Positions 1 through 10,215 of a stretch of 64,000 nucleotides of DNA are shown piece by piece. A program made the translations under genes and the position numbers. The notes under the pieces are model-generated. The model ran no database searches. It saw only the letters and a program-made list of their open reading frames with translations, and had not been told where the DNA came from. The stretch's first letter is position 1, and each line of letters starts with the position of its first letter. The stretch spans positions 1 through 64,000 of the forward strand of contig JBCDFV010000015.1 in the NCBI GenBank assembly GCA_039177555.1, in the 5' to 3' direction. Origin of the DNA: JANQGH01 sp039177555 (GTDB lineage: Bacteria > Pseudomonadota > Alphaproteobacteria > DSM-16000 > Inquilinaceae).

Positions 1-59
1 ACCCGACCAGATCGCCAAACCCACCAATCATCCCTTGCAAAGCTGGGGCCGTCCATACA

Positions 60-113
60 TGACAGTTTACTAAATCGCTTTTAAGTGCATAAAAAGCATT
101 TAGTAAACTGTCA
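60..113. repeat. Long palindromic hairpin, copy 1
   Basis: A perfect 16-bp inverted repeat (arms 60-75 and 98-113, left arm TGACAGTTTACTAAAT). The stem continues as GCTTTT (77-82) against AAAAGC (92-97) after a one-base bulge, leaving a 9-nt loop. The same arm recurs in the hairpin at 3244-3338. It directly abuts a truncated IS481-type transposase tail. Long palindromes of this form commonly surround IS200/REP-associated tyrosine transposases; that link is inference, as no such transposase gene lies in the window. Confidence 0.8.
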
Positions 114-117
114 CCGT

Positions 118-264
118 AATCTCTATATGGTCACCTACAACACCAGGCGGCCACACCAGGGCAGAAACATGAACGGCAGAACGCCCCAAAAGGCCTTCAC
201 CGACGGACTGCCCAAACCGACCAAAACAACCAGAAAGGAGACATCCGAGAAAGCCGCAGCCTAA
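118..264 (+). pseudogene. IS481-family transposase, C-terminal remnant
   Basis: Reading from 118 to the stop at 262-264 gives about 48 residues that include YNTRRPHQG, GRTPQKAF and DGLPK, the conserved C-terminal end of IS481-type DDE (integrase-core) transposases. Everything upstream, including the catalytic DDE domain, is missing: the frame runs straight into the palindrome at 60-113. It is a dead fragment, probably cut by insertion of, or recombination at, that palindrome. The family assignment rests on the RPHQG and GRTPxxxF signature recognised by eye. Confidence 0.7.
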
Positions 265-283
265 GCCCTCAATCGAGCGGCAC

Positions 284-310
284 TGTCAGCCGATTACCCT
301 CTCTGTACAC
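284..310. mobile_element. Probable terminal end of the IS481-type element
   Basis: Twenty bases after the transposase stop, TGTCAGCCGATTACCC is followed by a segment ending in TGTACA. IS481-family terminal inverted repeats usually begin with TGT and lie just after the transposase gene. The opposite end of the element is not in the window, so pairing cannot be shown. Confidence 0.4.
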
Positions 311-326
311 TCCGCCCACCAACCCG

Positions 327-1715
327 CTAAAGGCGGCTCAATGCCAAAACCAAAGCAATCAAGACAATCGTAACCTCAACCAAGATTCTAGTCGGCGACG
401 CGCTCGTTCTTTCAACTGCCGCGATCATCGCCGTCACCGGACGCCTAGTCCACCTCAAGAACGTCGCTACAGACAAAAAGACTAGAAAGGACAATAGATG
501 AGCAAGCAAGGGAAGCAATGATAGTGTAAGTATCCAGTTTCTAAACGTTCGATCCAATCCTATATTGATGTTCCCGCTTCCTATAATTCCCGTGATGTCC
601 GAAAAGAATCCAGAGATGTTTCTAATTATTATTCTATCAATATAGGAATAGGTGCGAAATGGAGATTCTATCATCAGCGTTTGATGGAAAATCCTCTCAA
701 ATTCAAATTCATGCTGTTGTAGTCGTGCAGAAAGCAGTTCATTGAAAATCCCCATCGCCTCGCGAGGGAAGCCCGGCTCTACTACTATGAAGCCCTCCGC
801 CGCTTGCGAAACCAGCCGTTCGTCAACGCCTAGGTTTGCAGCGAGATAAACCTGTGGATAGTGTTCCTGAAATATGCCTACAATCCCCGATATTATTAGA
901 ATTGCCATGACAATGGTAATCCCTGAAAATAAAACCGCAAGCGTGAGATCAAATAACAATGCGAACCCGAATATAACAAATCTCGAGACTTTTGTTATTC
1001 TAGCAATACGCAATCCAGCTATTATGGCGATTAGTGTGCAAGATACAGATACAATCAATGCAAAAAACATTGGAAAAAGATAGGCGCTACCCGCCAACAA
1101 GAGCTGAAAATTCAACACTCTGATTCGCGAATCGGCGTATTGATCGAAATCCGCAGGGTACAATAGCTCATTTCTTTGTTCGGCCGATTCTCTTAGATAG
1201 CGAATCACCGAATCATAACTTTCGTGAGCTTCTGCAAGACTCAGCCCTAGTTCCTCGACCGCTCTTTCTACATAACTCGTTCGTAGATTGTCAGACTCTT
1301 CGACATAGGCGTCCCAGCCTGTTTGACTAACCTGATCAGCTCGTTCTGCCTCGTACTTGTGCAGTTCTGCTTCATAGAACGGACCAAAACGAACATACGC
1401 TCCAATGTTAGTTATAAATACTAACGAAATAACAATGCAGTAAACGGTGAAAACGGTGGCCGCGACAAGCAAGAAAAGACGTTTGGGCTTCCTAAAACTA
1501 CCCCAAAAAAAGGTGACCAGTTTGGTCGCCAGTTGTTCCACATACGCAACCGTTCGTCCGGCGGGATCATCTTCACAGAAGTACCACAATCTAAACAGGA
1601 AATTCCGCCATCGAACCCAATTTTTCCAGGGAAGGATGAAATTCAAAAACCTGAATATGGCCCATGCCACAGCCAACAAAAACAGTAGAAGTGGGATCCA
1701 GCCAGATTCAATCAT
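327..1715 (-). CDS. Orphan multi-pass membrane protein in an AT-rich island
   Basis: A 462-residue protein that I do not recognise. It has hydrophobic, probably membrane-spanning segments near residues 5-30, 78-105, 205-232, 240-280 (likely two), 390-415 and 435-460. Soluble stretches lie at about 110-200 (rich in charged residues, with many YVEE/ESDN-like motifs) and 285-385. No catalytic motif is visible. Its base composition is clearly AT-richer than the rest of the window and its codon use differs (frequent ATA, TTA, AGA), which points to recent transfer. It sits between an IS481 remnant and a 375-bp stretch without genes. No convincing ribosome-binding site precedes the ATG at 1715, and it has no operon partner. 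The coding call rests on length and the coherent hydrophobic pattern. Confidence 0.65.
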   Translation of the reverse strand: MIESGWIPLLLFLLAVAWAIFRFLNFILPWKNWVRWRNFLFRLWYFCEDDPAGRTVAYVEQLATKLVTFFWGSFRKPKRLFLLVAATVFTVYCIVISLVFITNIGAYVRFGPFYEAELHKYEAERADQVSQTGWDAYVEESDNLRTSYVERAVEELGLSLAEAHESYDSVIRYLRESAEQRNELLYPADFDQYADSRIRVLNFQLLLAGSAYLFPMFFALIVSVSCTLIAIIAGLRIARITKVSRFVIFGFALLFDLTLAVLFSGITIVMAILIISGIVGIFQEHYPQVYLAANLGVDERLVSQAAEGFIVVEPGFPREAMGIFNELLSARLQQHEFEFERIFHQTLMIESPFRTYSYIDRIIIRNISGFFSDITGIIGSGNINIGLDRTFRNWILTLSLLPLLAHLLSFLVFLSVATFLRWTRRPVTAMIAAVERTSASPTRILVEVTIVLIALVLALSRL

Positions 1716-2090
1716 CGACAGGCCAAGATGCTGATCGATACCGGTAAGCTAGCAGAGCGATATCTCCACAACACGTTTGCAGCTAGCGAAACGCTGATAA
1801 GCGCGAACGTGATGACGGCACTTCAGCCAGACCTCCTCGGTGATTTTGACTTCCTACACAGCCGAAGACTTCAGCATCGTCTACGCTCTTAAGCTGAGGC
1901 GAATCTAATGTCGGCTAGACCCGACTGAAGCATAGCCGTTTTAGTCGTCTCGCTTCAACTTCAGCAATCCTTGGTACGAACCTCGAGGGTTAGATAGAGC
2001 GGTGCTTCGATTCGAGCCCACACATTCCAAATCGATCTCGCTTGTCAACCAGACCAGTTGTTTAACCGTCGAACCGATTGTCGCTCCCCC
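1716..2090. other. Gene-free stretch of mixed composition
   Basis: This 375-bp gap lies between the start of the AT-rich membrane-protein gene and the end of the oxygenase gene. Composition shifts gradually back to GC-rich. I see no supported reading frame, tRNA, strong hairpin or terminator here. It may be the decayed right-hand side of the inserted island. Confidence 0.5.
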
Positions 2091-3227
2091 CTACCGCACC
2101 ACCGCCCCGCGCCGCTGCGCCAACCCCGCCTCGATCGAGCGGCGTTCCTCGTCGAACCAGTCCCGCCGTTCCGCGCGCCATTGTTCGGGCTGGCCATCGA
2201 GGATGAAGGACAGGAGCGTGAAGCGTTCGCCCTTGGTGACGTCCATGGCCTCGTGCAGGAGGGAGCAGGAGAAGATCACGGCGTCGCCGGTGCCAGGGCG
2301 GTAGAGGTCGGGGCCGTATTCGGGGAAGCGGAGGTCGCCGCCCTCATACTCCTCGGTGTTCAGGTTCAAGGTCATGGCGAAGCGGCGGTGGGCCATGTCG
2401 GGCACGACATTGTCGCGGTGGGGACGGAAGAAGCCGCCCTCCTCGCTGTCGTAGCGCACGATCTTGAATTCCTCCACGCCCTCGACCTCGCGGTCATAGG
2501 CGGTGAAGATCTCCGGCGCCACGCGGGCGAAGACGCGGGCCTCGATCTCCTCGAACAGGTCCTTGTCGCGCACATGGTGGTCGCGGCGGCGCTTCACCTG
2601 GGCGCGGTCGGCCTTGGCGGCGGCGCCCTTCTCGCCCATGGTGATGGTGCCGGACGGCTCGTTATGGGAATGCCAGATGTCGATCAGCCTGGCACAGAAC
2701 GGGCGGTCGAGCACGCCGGGGATCAACAGCACAGGCGCGGTGCGGGTGATGGTGCGCGGCGGCTCGGCCTTGGTCTTGACCAGCGTGTCCAGCGCGCGGT
2801 CGACCTGCGGCTTGGCAACTTCGGTGAAGGCGGCCAGCACCCGCTGGTTGGGATCGAGCAGATAGGTGACCACGTCGCCCTTGCCGCCCTGGCTGAGCGT
2901 CGAAAGGCCATAACGCAGATGGATTGCGCCCTGCGGGTCGGTGAAGAGTTCGAACGGCAGCTTGCGGTCCAGCGCCGCCTTGCAGTTGGCCGCGAAATCG
3001 CCCAACGCGATGGCGTAGACCTCGACGCCGGCCTGTTTCAGTGCGTCGGACTTGGCGGCGATACGCTTCAGCTCGCGCTCGTCCGCCGGCTTGCCGAAAC
3101 CGGGGAAGAAATGCAGCAGAATGTGCCCGCCCTGAACCAGCGTGTAGAACGGATCCACCTGCCGGTGCTGATCCGGCAGCATGAAGTCCGGGGCCCGGTC
3201 GCCGGGCGTCAGCGCGCCGATTAACAC
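2091..3227 (-). CDS. Cys-less peroxiredoxin-like domain fused to 2OG-Fe(II) oxygenase
   Basis: This 378-residue protein has two domains. Residues 5-150 follow the AhpC/thioredoxin-like fold (GDRAPDF opening, HFFPGF strand), but the peroxidatic cysteine expected near residues 46-50 is absent (the segment reads GFGKPADE), so peroxidase activity is unlikely. Residues 160-345 form a prolyl-4-hydroxylase-type 2-oxoglutarate/Fe(II) oxygenase with metal ligands H270, D272 and H325 and the 2OG-binding R335. This domain probably hydroxylates a protein or small molecule. The GTG start at 3227 is favoured by a GGAGG ribosome-binding site about 7 nt upstream. It has no operon partner and stands next to the copy-2 palindrome. 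Its composition is GC-rich like the chromosome, unlike the membrane-protein gene to its left. The substrate is unknown. Confidence 0.85.
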   Translation of the reverse strand: MLIGALTPGDRAPDFMLPDQHRQVDPFYTLVQGGHILLHFFPGFGKPADERELKRIAAKSDALKQAGVEVYAIALGDFAANCKAALDRKLPFELFTDPQGAIHLRYGLSTLSQGGKGDVVTYLLDPNQRVLAAFTEVAKPQVDRALDTLVKTKAEPPRTITRTAPVLLIPGVLDRPFCARLIDIWHSHNEPSGTITMGEKGAAAKADRAQVKRRRDHHVRDKDLFEEIEARVFARVAPEIFTAYDREVEGVEEFKIVRYDSEEGGFFRPHRDNVVPDMAHRRFAMTLNLNTEEYEGGDLRFPEYGPDLYRPGTGDAVIFSCSLLHEAMDVTKGERFTLLSFILDGQPEQWRAERRDWFDEERRSIEAGLAQRRGAVVR

Positions 3228-3243
3228 GTCAATCCTCCATCAC

Positions 3244-3338
3244 GATTTCGGTGACAGTTTACTAAATCCCTGTTTTCGCCTCGCCGGTTCAACCAGATGG
3301 TTCAAGAAAAAGGGATTTAGTAAACTGTCACCGAAATC
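3244..3338. repeat. Long palindromic hairpin, copy 2
   Basis: A perfect 28-bp inverted repeat: arms 3244-3271 and 3311-3338 separated by a 39-nt spacer. The inner part of each arm contains the same TGACAGTTTACTAAAT unit as the hairpin at 60-113. The spacer has its own small dyad (AACCA/TGGTT). It lies in the gap between gatB and the oxygenase gene, and no open reading frame spans it. It looks like a miniature mobile or REP-type element rather than a terminator, because no T-tract follows either arm. Confidence 0.85.
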
Positions 3339-3361
3339 ATTCTTTCCTCGCAGACGAAATT

Positions 3362-4836
3362 CTACCCGTCCAATTTGGCCCTCAAGATCTCATTCACCAG
3401 CTTTGGATTGGCCTTGCCCTGGGTAGCCTTCATGACCTGACCGACGAAAAAGCCGAACAGCTTCTGCTTGCCGCCCTTGTACTCCGCCACCTTGTCCTGG
3501 TTGGCGGCGAGCACCGTCTCGATCTCGCCCTCGATCGCGCCCGTGTCGGTGACCTGGCGCAGGCCCTTGGCGTCGACGATGGCGGCGGCGTCGTGGCCGG
3601 TCTCCAGCATTTCGGCGAAGACGTCCTTGGCGATGCGGCCGCTGATCGTGTCGTCGGCGATCAGGTCGACCAGACCGCCAAGCTGATCGGCCGTAATCGG
3701 GCTTTCGTCAATGTCGTGGCCGCCCTTGTTCAGGGCACCGAACAGTTCGGTGATCACCCAGTTGGCGCAGATCTTCGGGTCGCGCCTGCCGTTCGGCCCG
3801 CCCTTGACCACATCCTCGTAGAAGTCCGCCCGCGCCCGTTCGGCCACCAGCACCCCGGCGTCGTAGACCGACAGGCCGTAATGGGTGACGAAGCGTTCCT
3901 TCTTCTCGTCCGGCAGCTCCGGCAGCGTAGCGCGGATGCCGTCGATGAAAGCGTCGTCGAACTCCAGCGGCAGCAGGTCCGGGTCCGGGAAGTAGCGGTA
4001 ATCGTGCGCCTCTTCCTTGTCGCGCATGGGCCGTGTCTCGCCACGGCCGGTGTCCCACAGGCGGGTTTCCTGAACCACCGTGCCGCCATCCTCGATATGG
4101 TCGATCTGGCGGCGCGCCTCATAGTCTATCGCGGCCATGACATAGCGGATGGAGTTGACGTTCTTCACCTCACAGCGCGTGCCGTATTCATTGTCGCCGA
4201 CCTTGCGCACGGAGATGTTCACGTCGCAGCGCATGGAGCCTTCCTCCATGTTGCCGTCGCAGGTGCCGAGATAGCGCAGGATGGCGCGCAGCTTGCGCAG
4301 ATACGCCGCCGCCTCCTCCGGCCCGCGCAGATCCGGCTCCGACACGATCTCCATGAGGGCGACGCCGGAGCGATTCAGGTCCACGAAGGTGCGCGTGGGG
4401 TCCTGGTCGTGCAGGCTCTTGCCCGCATCCTGCTCCAGATGCAGCCGCGTGATGCCGACCGTGCGGGTTTCGCCGTCCGGCAAATCCAGCACGATCTCCC
4501 CCTTGCCGACGATGGGCTGCAGATACTGGCTGATCTGATAGCCTTGGGGCAGGTCGGCGTAGAAATAGTTCTTGCGGTCGAAGACGGAGTATTTGTTGAT
4601 CTCCGCCTTCAGGCCCAGGCCGGTGCGCACCGCCTGTTCGATGCACTTTTCGTTGATCACGGGCAGCATGCCGGGCATGGCCGCGTCGACCAGGCTGACC
4701 TGGCTGTTGGGGGCGGAGCCGAATTCGGTCGCCGAGCCGGAGAACAACTTGGCCTCGGAGATGACCTGAGCGTGGACTTCCAGCCCGATGACCATCTCCC
4801 AATCGCCGGTGTCACCCTTCAGGACGGGATGCGTGG

Positions 4837-4840
<4 letters not shown>
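3362..4840 (-). CDS. gatB: Asp/Glu-tRNA(Asn/Gln) amidotransferase subunit B
   Basis: A 492-residue GatB. It is the kinase/tRNA-binding subunit of GatCAB, which converts misacylated Glu-tRNA(Gln) and Asp-tRNA(Asn) to Gln-tRNA and Asn-tRNA. The family opening WEMVIGLEVHAQ, the YFYADLPQGYQISQ motif, the cradle-domain HLEQDAGKS and the SMRCDVNIS region are all present. The C-terminal Yqey/helical domain ends in NPKLVNEIL. Length is normal. Its ATG overlaps the gatA stop by ATGA (4837-4840), so it is the last gene of a gatC-gatA-gatB operon read on the minus strand. The cell therefore presumably lacks at least one of GlnRS or AsnRS. Confidence 0.97.
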
Positions 4841-6320
<1,480 letters not shown>

Positions 6321-6324
<4 letters not shown>

Positions 6325-6608
6325 TCGACGACCCTCGGCACCGCGTAGAACCCGCTTGCCTGCTCCGGTGCGTTGGCCAGCACCTGGTCGGCCTTCTTGC
6401 CGTCCGTGACCTGATCGGTCCGCCAGCGCAAGGCCTGGGGCGTGACGCTGGTCATCGGCGGCACGTCGTCGGTGTTCACCTCGCCCAGTTGCTCGACAAA
6501 GGCCAGGATGTCTTGCAGATCCTTTTGCAGCGCCTCGGCTTCGTCCGGGGCAACGCGAATGCGGGCCAGATGCGCAATACGCGCGACGGTGGCCTGATCG
6601 AGCGACAT
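6321..6608 (-). CDS. gatC: Asp/Glu-tRNA(Asn/Gln) amidotransferase subunit C
   Basis: A 95-residue GatC, the small clamp subunit that wraps around GatA and contacts GatB. It shows the family start pattern LDQATVARIAHLARI, the central LQDILAFVEQLGEVNTDDVPPMTSV segment (split here as LAFVEQL and DVPPMTSV), and a C-terminal region leading to FYAVPRVVE. It is the first gene of the gatCAB operon, overlaps gatA by 4 bp and is divergent from ruvX across a 122-bp gap that must hold both promoters. Confidence 0.96.
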
Positions 6609-6730
6609 GGTATAGGTGTCTCCAACGAAACGGCGCGGTGCTTCCGGTCGAACCCGGAACGCCGCGCCAAAACACGTCTACATATGGGGGCTTTGGCCCT
6701 CCAAAGCGGCCGCGAACCTAACACCAGCCT

Positions 6731-7210
6731 ATGACCATCTGCAAGATCGAGGACTTGCCGGACCGCCTGCCCGCCGGCACCAGGCTTTTGGGGCTGGATG
6801 TGGGCGACAAGACCATCGGCCTGGCGCTGTCCGACAGCGCCCTGACGCTGGCCTCGCCGATCGGCACGATCCGCCGCCGGCGCTTTGGCCAGGATGCCGA
6901 AACACTGTTCACGACGGTCGACGAGCGGGGTGTCGGCGCGCTGGTGGTCGGCCTGCCGCGCAACATGGACGGCTCGATCGGGCCGCGCGCCCAGGCGACC
7001 AAGCAGTTCGCCTACAATCTCATGAAGCTGCAGGACATCGCGGTCGCGTTTTGGGACGAGCGGATGTCGACCCAAGCCGTTGAGCGCGCCATGGTCCGCG
7101 AGGCCGATCTCAGCCGCGCGAAGCGGGCGCAACGGATCGACACGGCGGCGGCCGCCTACATCCTGCAAGGCGCGCTCGACGCCCTGGCCAATCGACCGCG
7201 CCGGGCATGA
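6731..7210 (+). CDS. ruvX: RuvX/YqgF family Holliday-junction resolvase-like nuclease
   Basis: A 159-residue RNase-H-fold protein of the YqgF/RuvX family, implicated in 16S rRNA 5' processing and Holliday-junction resolution. The first acidic residue lies in LGLDVGDKTIGLALS, the second region in VVGLPRNMDGS, followed by WDERMST and the late RIDTAAAAYILQ with its Asp. Length is normal. It is divergent from gatC and its TGA overlaps the ATG of the next gene (7207-7210). This makes it the first gene of a short ruvX-permease unit, possibly continuing to the CoA-transferase. Confidence 0.93.
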   Translation: MTICKIEDLPDRLPAGTRLLGLDVGDKTIGLALSDSALTLASPIGTIRRRRFGQDAETLFTTVDERGVGALVVGLPRNMDGSIGPRAQATKQFAYNLMKLQDIAVAFWDERMSTQAVERAMVREADLSRAKRAQRIDTAAAAYILQGALDALANRPRRA

Positions 7211-8121
7211 CCATCGCCTTTCTGGCGCTGGCGCCCATCTTCGCGCTGATCATTCTCGGCGCCCTGCTGCGCCGCACGGCGTTCGTGCCGGACAGTTTCT
7301 GGCCGGCCGCCGAAAAATCGATCTACTACCTGTTCTTCCCCTGCCTCTTATTCAGCGAACTGGCGACGGCCGACATCGATCTCGGTGCCCTCTTGCCGAT
7401 GGGCCTGTCGATGATGGGGGCGGTGCTGGTGATGGCCATCCTGTTGCTGGGTCTCCATCAGGTCTGGCGGCTACCTGGCCCACCCTTTTCCTCTATTTTT
7501 CAGGGCGGTATCCGGCCTAACTCCTATGTTGGATTGGCTGCTGCTTTCGGCATGTTCGGCCAGCAAGGTGTCGCCCTGGTCGCGATCGGCATCGCCTTTG
7601 TCGTGCCGACGGTGAACGTTCTCGCCGTCGCCATCCTTGTCCGGCACGGCGCCAGCGGCAAGGTGAGCGGCATGGATGTGGTGCGCGGCATCATCACCAA
7701 TCCGCTGATCCTTGCCGTTGTTGCCGGGGTGCTTTGGAACCTCACCGAACTGCCACTGCCACCCGTGATCGACACCATGCTCGAAATTCTTGGCCGCGCG
7801 TCCCTGCCGCTCGGGCTGTTGGCCGTCGGCGCCGGGCTCGATCTCGGCGCCGTGACCCAAGCGCGCTATCGGGTCGCGGCCAGCGCAGCGGTCAAGCTGC
7901 TGGCCGTGCCCGCACTGACCGCCGGCCTTTGCCTGGCGCTGGGCGTGGGCGGCATGGCGGCGGCTGTGGCCGTGCTCTACAACGGATTGCCGACGTCGGC
8001 ATCGTCCTACGTGCTGGCCCGTCAGATGGGCGGCGACGCAACCATGATGGCCGGCATCATCACGCTGACCACGCTGGCCGCCATCGTCACCATCCCCATC
8101 GTTCTGACGCTCGCGCCATGA
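7207..8121 (+). CDS. AEC (auxin efflux carrier) family permease
   Basis: A 304-residue integral membrane protein with about ten hydrophobic helices in the two-half arrangement of the AEC family (malate, malonate or amino-acid exporters, MdcF/YfdV-like). It starts with the typical APIFALIILGALLRR helix and contains the family motif region NSYVGLAAAFGMFG (residues about 104-118). It overlaps ruvX by ATGA and is followed after 25 bp by a CoA-transferase. An acid or CoA-linked substrate is possible, but the sequence does not identify it. Confidence 0.88.
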   Translation: MTIAFLALAPIFALIILGALLRRTAFVPDSFWPAAEKSIYYLFFPCLLFSELATADIDLGALLPMGLSMMGAVLVMAILLLGLHQVWRLPGPPFSSIFQGGIRPNSYVGLAAAFGMFGQQGVALVAIGIAFVVPTVNVLAVAILVRHGASGKVSGMDVVRGIITNPLILAVVAGVLWNLTELPLPPVIDTMLEILGRASLPLGLLAVGAGLDLGAVTQARYRVAASAAVKLLAVPALTAGLCLALGVGGMAAAVAVLYNGLPTSASSYVLARQMGGDATMMAGIITLTTLAAIVTIPIVLTLAP

Positions 8122-8146
8122 CCGAACCCGCAGCATTGGACTTGCC

Positions 8147-9334
8147 ATGACACCCTTGCCGCCCGGCGCGCTTGACGGATTGCGCGTTCTTGACCTGACG
8201 CGCGTGCTGGCCGGCCCCAGCGCGACGCAGATCCTTGGCGATCTCGGCGCCGACGTGGTCAAGGTCGAACGGCCCGGCGTAGGCGACGACACAAGACGCT
8301 GGGGACCACCCTATCTGCGCGACGATGACGGCAACGAAACGACGGAGAGCGCCTACTACCTCAGCGCCAACCGTAACAAGCGCTCGCTGGCGCTCGACTT
8401 CACGACCGAAGACGGCCTGCAGACCTTGAAGCGGCTGATCGCGAAGGCCGATGTGCTGGTGGAGAACTTCAAGGTCGGCGATCTGGAGCGTCGCGGCCTG
8501 TCTTACAGTGATTTATCAGATGAATTTCCCGGTCTAATTTACTGTTCCATAACCGGTTTTGGCCAGACAGGCCCTTATGCAGAGCGCGCAGGCTACGACT
8601 TTCTGATCCAAGGCATGGGCGGCATCATGGCCCTGACGGGCGAGCCTGAGGGGGAGCCGATGAAGGTCGGCGTCGCCATCGCCGATCTGATGGCCGGCAT
8701 GTACACGGCCGTGGCCATTCTGGCGGCGCTGAACCACCGCCACCGTACGGGCAAGGGCCAGCACGTCGACATCTCGCTGCTGGACTGCCAAGTCGCCTGG
8801 CTGAGCAATGCCGGCCAGTACTACCTTACCTCCGGCGAGCCGACGCCACGTCTGGGCAATGCCCACCCGATGATCGTGCCTTACCAGGTGTTCGCCACAT
8901 CGGACGGCCATCTAATCCTCGCGGTCGGCAACCACGAACAGTTCCGCCGCTTCTGCGAGGTTGCCGGCCAGCCGGAACTGGCCGACGACCCGCGCTTTGC
9001 CGACAATGCCGATCGCGTGCGCTGCCGCGACGCGCTGGTGCCGATCCTGGCCGACCTGATTGCGGACCGCCCGCGCAACTGGTGGCTCGACGCCCTGAAG
9101 GCAAAGGGCGTGCCGTGCGGGCCGATCAACACCATGGCGCAGGTCTTCGCCGACCCGCAGGTCCAGGCGCGCGCGATGGCGATCGACATGCAGCACCCCT
9201 TGTCATCGACGCCAACAAAGCTGATCGGCAGCCCGCTGAAACTATCGGAAACGCCGGCCTCCTACCGCCGCGCACCGCCGACCTGCGGCGCGGACAGCGA
9301 GGCCGTCCTAGCGGACTGGCTGGACGAAATCTAG
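8147..9334 (+). CDS. CaiB/BaiF (class III) CoA-transferase
   Basis: A 395-residue class III CoA-transferase that moves CoA between carboxylic acids. It shows the family opening LDGLRVLDLTRVLAGP, then GADVVKVERPGVGDDTR, LSANRNKRSLALD, ADVLVENFKVGDLER and the SITGFGQTGPYAERAGYD block. The catalytic Asp is expected in the GVAIADLMAGMYTA helix (about residue 185). The donor and acceptor acids cannot be read from sequence. It converges on the EamA-type gene with overlapping stop codons in the palindrome CTAG (9331-9334), so the two genes share no intergenic terminator. Confidence 0.92.
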   Translation: MTPLPPGALDGLRVLDLTRVLAGPSATQILGDLGADVVKVERPGVGDDTRRWGPPYLRDDDGNETTESAYYLSANRNKRSLALDFTTEDGLQTLKRLIAKADVLVENFKVGDLERRGLSYSDLSDEFPGLIYCSITGFGQTGPYAERAGYDFLIQGMGGIMALTGEPEGEPMKVGVAIADLMAGMYTAVAILAALNHRHRTGKGQHVDISLLDCQVAWLSNAGQYYLTSGEPTPRLGNAHPMIVPYQVFATSDGHLILAVGNHEQFRRFCEVAGQPELADDPRFADNADRVRCRDALVPILADLIADRPRNWWLDALKAKGVPCGPINTMAQVFADPQVQARAMAIDMQHPLSSTPTKLIGSPLKLSETPASYRRAPPTCGADSEAVLADWLDEI

Positions 9335-10215
9335 CGCGGCCCGTGGCCTGGATGGCGGCTGCTTAGCCGGACAATCAAGAAACTGGCGACAATGACCAGG
9401 ATGCTGCCAACGATCACAAGGGTCGTTGGCACGCGGTCGAAGACAAGCCAGTCCAGCAGCGCGGAAAAGACGATCGTGGCGTATCCGAACGGCGCGACCA
9501 CGTAGGCGGGCGCCTGTTGAAAGCCCATGAGCAGTAGCATCGAAGACCCCACCATGATCAGGCCGGCCAGACCGGTGTAAAGCCAGCTTTCAAGCGGCAC
9601 TGGCTGCCAGCTAAGGAAAGCTGGGACGGATAGCAGCACGATGGCGGTGGTATAAACGTAGCAGACGACCCGCAGCACCGGCTCGTTCAGTTCACCAAGG
9701 CGACGCGAGAGGATGCTTTGGAAAGCGAACAGGATCCCGTTTACGAGGGCAAATAGGTAGCCGATAGCCAGGTGCGTCACGGCCGGGTGCAGCACCATCG
9801 CCATGCCTGAAAAGCCAAGCACGATGCCAAACCAGAGTTTTTGCGGCATGGCTTCACGCCAGAACAGCCAAAGCAGTATTGGCACCCAAAGCGGCGCTAT
9901 CTCGCGCATCAGATTCGCCTCGACCAGCGAGATGCTGCCGAGCGCCAAGAACAGGGTCGTGATCTGCGCTGTGCCGACGACCGCTCGCGTCATCATCAAT
10001 CGCGGATGCTGGGTCACAAAAAAACCCATGCCGCCCCGAAAAAGCGCGATTGGAATGATCACTAACCAACCAGTGACAAACGTTCCGTAGGCGACAAGCA
10101 ACTGAGGCGCGTCCACCGCCGCGAACTGAACGCAGAGTCCCATTGCGGCGATGCACGCGCTGGAGACAACGACGTAAAAGGCGCCAAGCGCCGGTCGGTT
10201 GGTTGGCGCGCTCAC
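9331..10215 (-). CDS. EamA/DMT-family transporter
   Basis: A 294-residue ten-helix drug/metabolite transporter made of two EamA repeats (residues about 10-140 and 150-285). Visible segments include FYVVVSSACIAAMGLCVQF at the start and LVFDRVPTTLVIVGSILVIVASFLI at the end. The reading frame extends to 10299, but the GTG at 10215 overlaps the stop of the upstream gene as GTGA and gives the usual length, so it is preferred. Substrate is unknown. It is third in a minus-strand set with the zinc-ribbon protein and a small membrane protein. Confidence 0.87.
   Translation of the reverse strand: MSAPTNRPALGAFYVVVSSACIAAMGLCVQFAAVDAPQLLVAYGTFVTGWLVIIPIALFRGGMGFFVTQHPRLMMTRAVVGTAQITTLFLALGSISLVEANLMREIAPLWVPILLWLFWREAMPQKLWFGIVLGFSGMAMVLHPAVTHLAIGYLFALVNGILFAFQSILSRRLGELNEPVLRVVCYVYTTAIVLLSVPAFLSWQPVPLESWLYTGLAGLIMVGSSMLLLMGFQQAPAYVVAPFGYATIVFSALLDWLVFDRVPTTLVIVGSILVIVASFLIVRLSSRHPGHGPR

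Noticed and set aside
60..3338. Composite transposon bounded by the two palindromes
   Set aside because: No transposase lies between or beside them except a dead IS481 fragment of a different type, and no target-site duplication is visible; the palindromes are reported as separate repeats.
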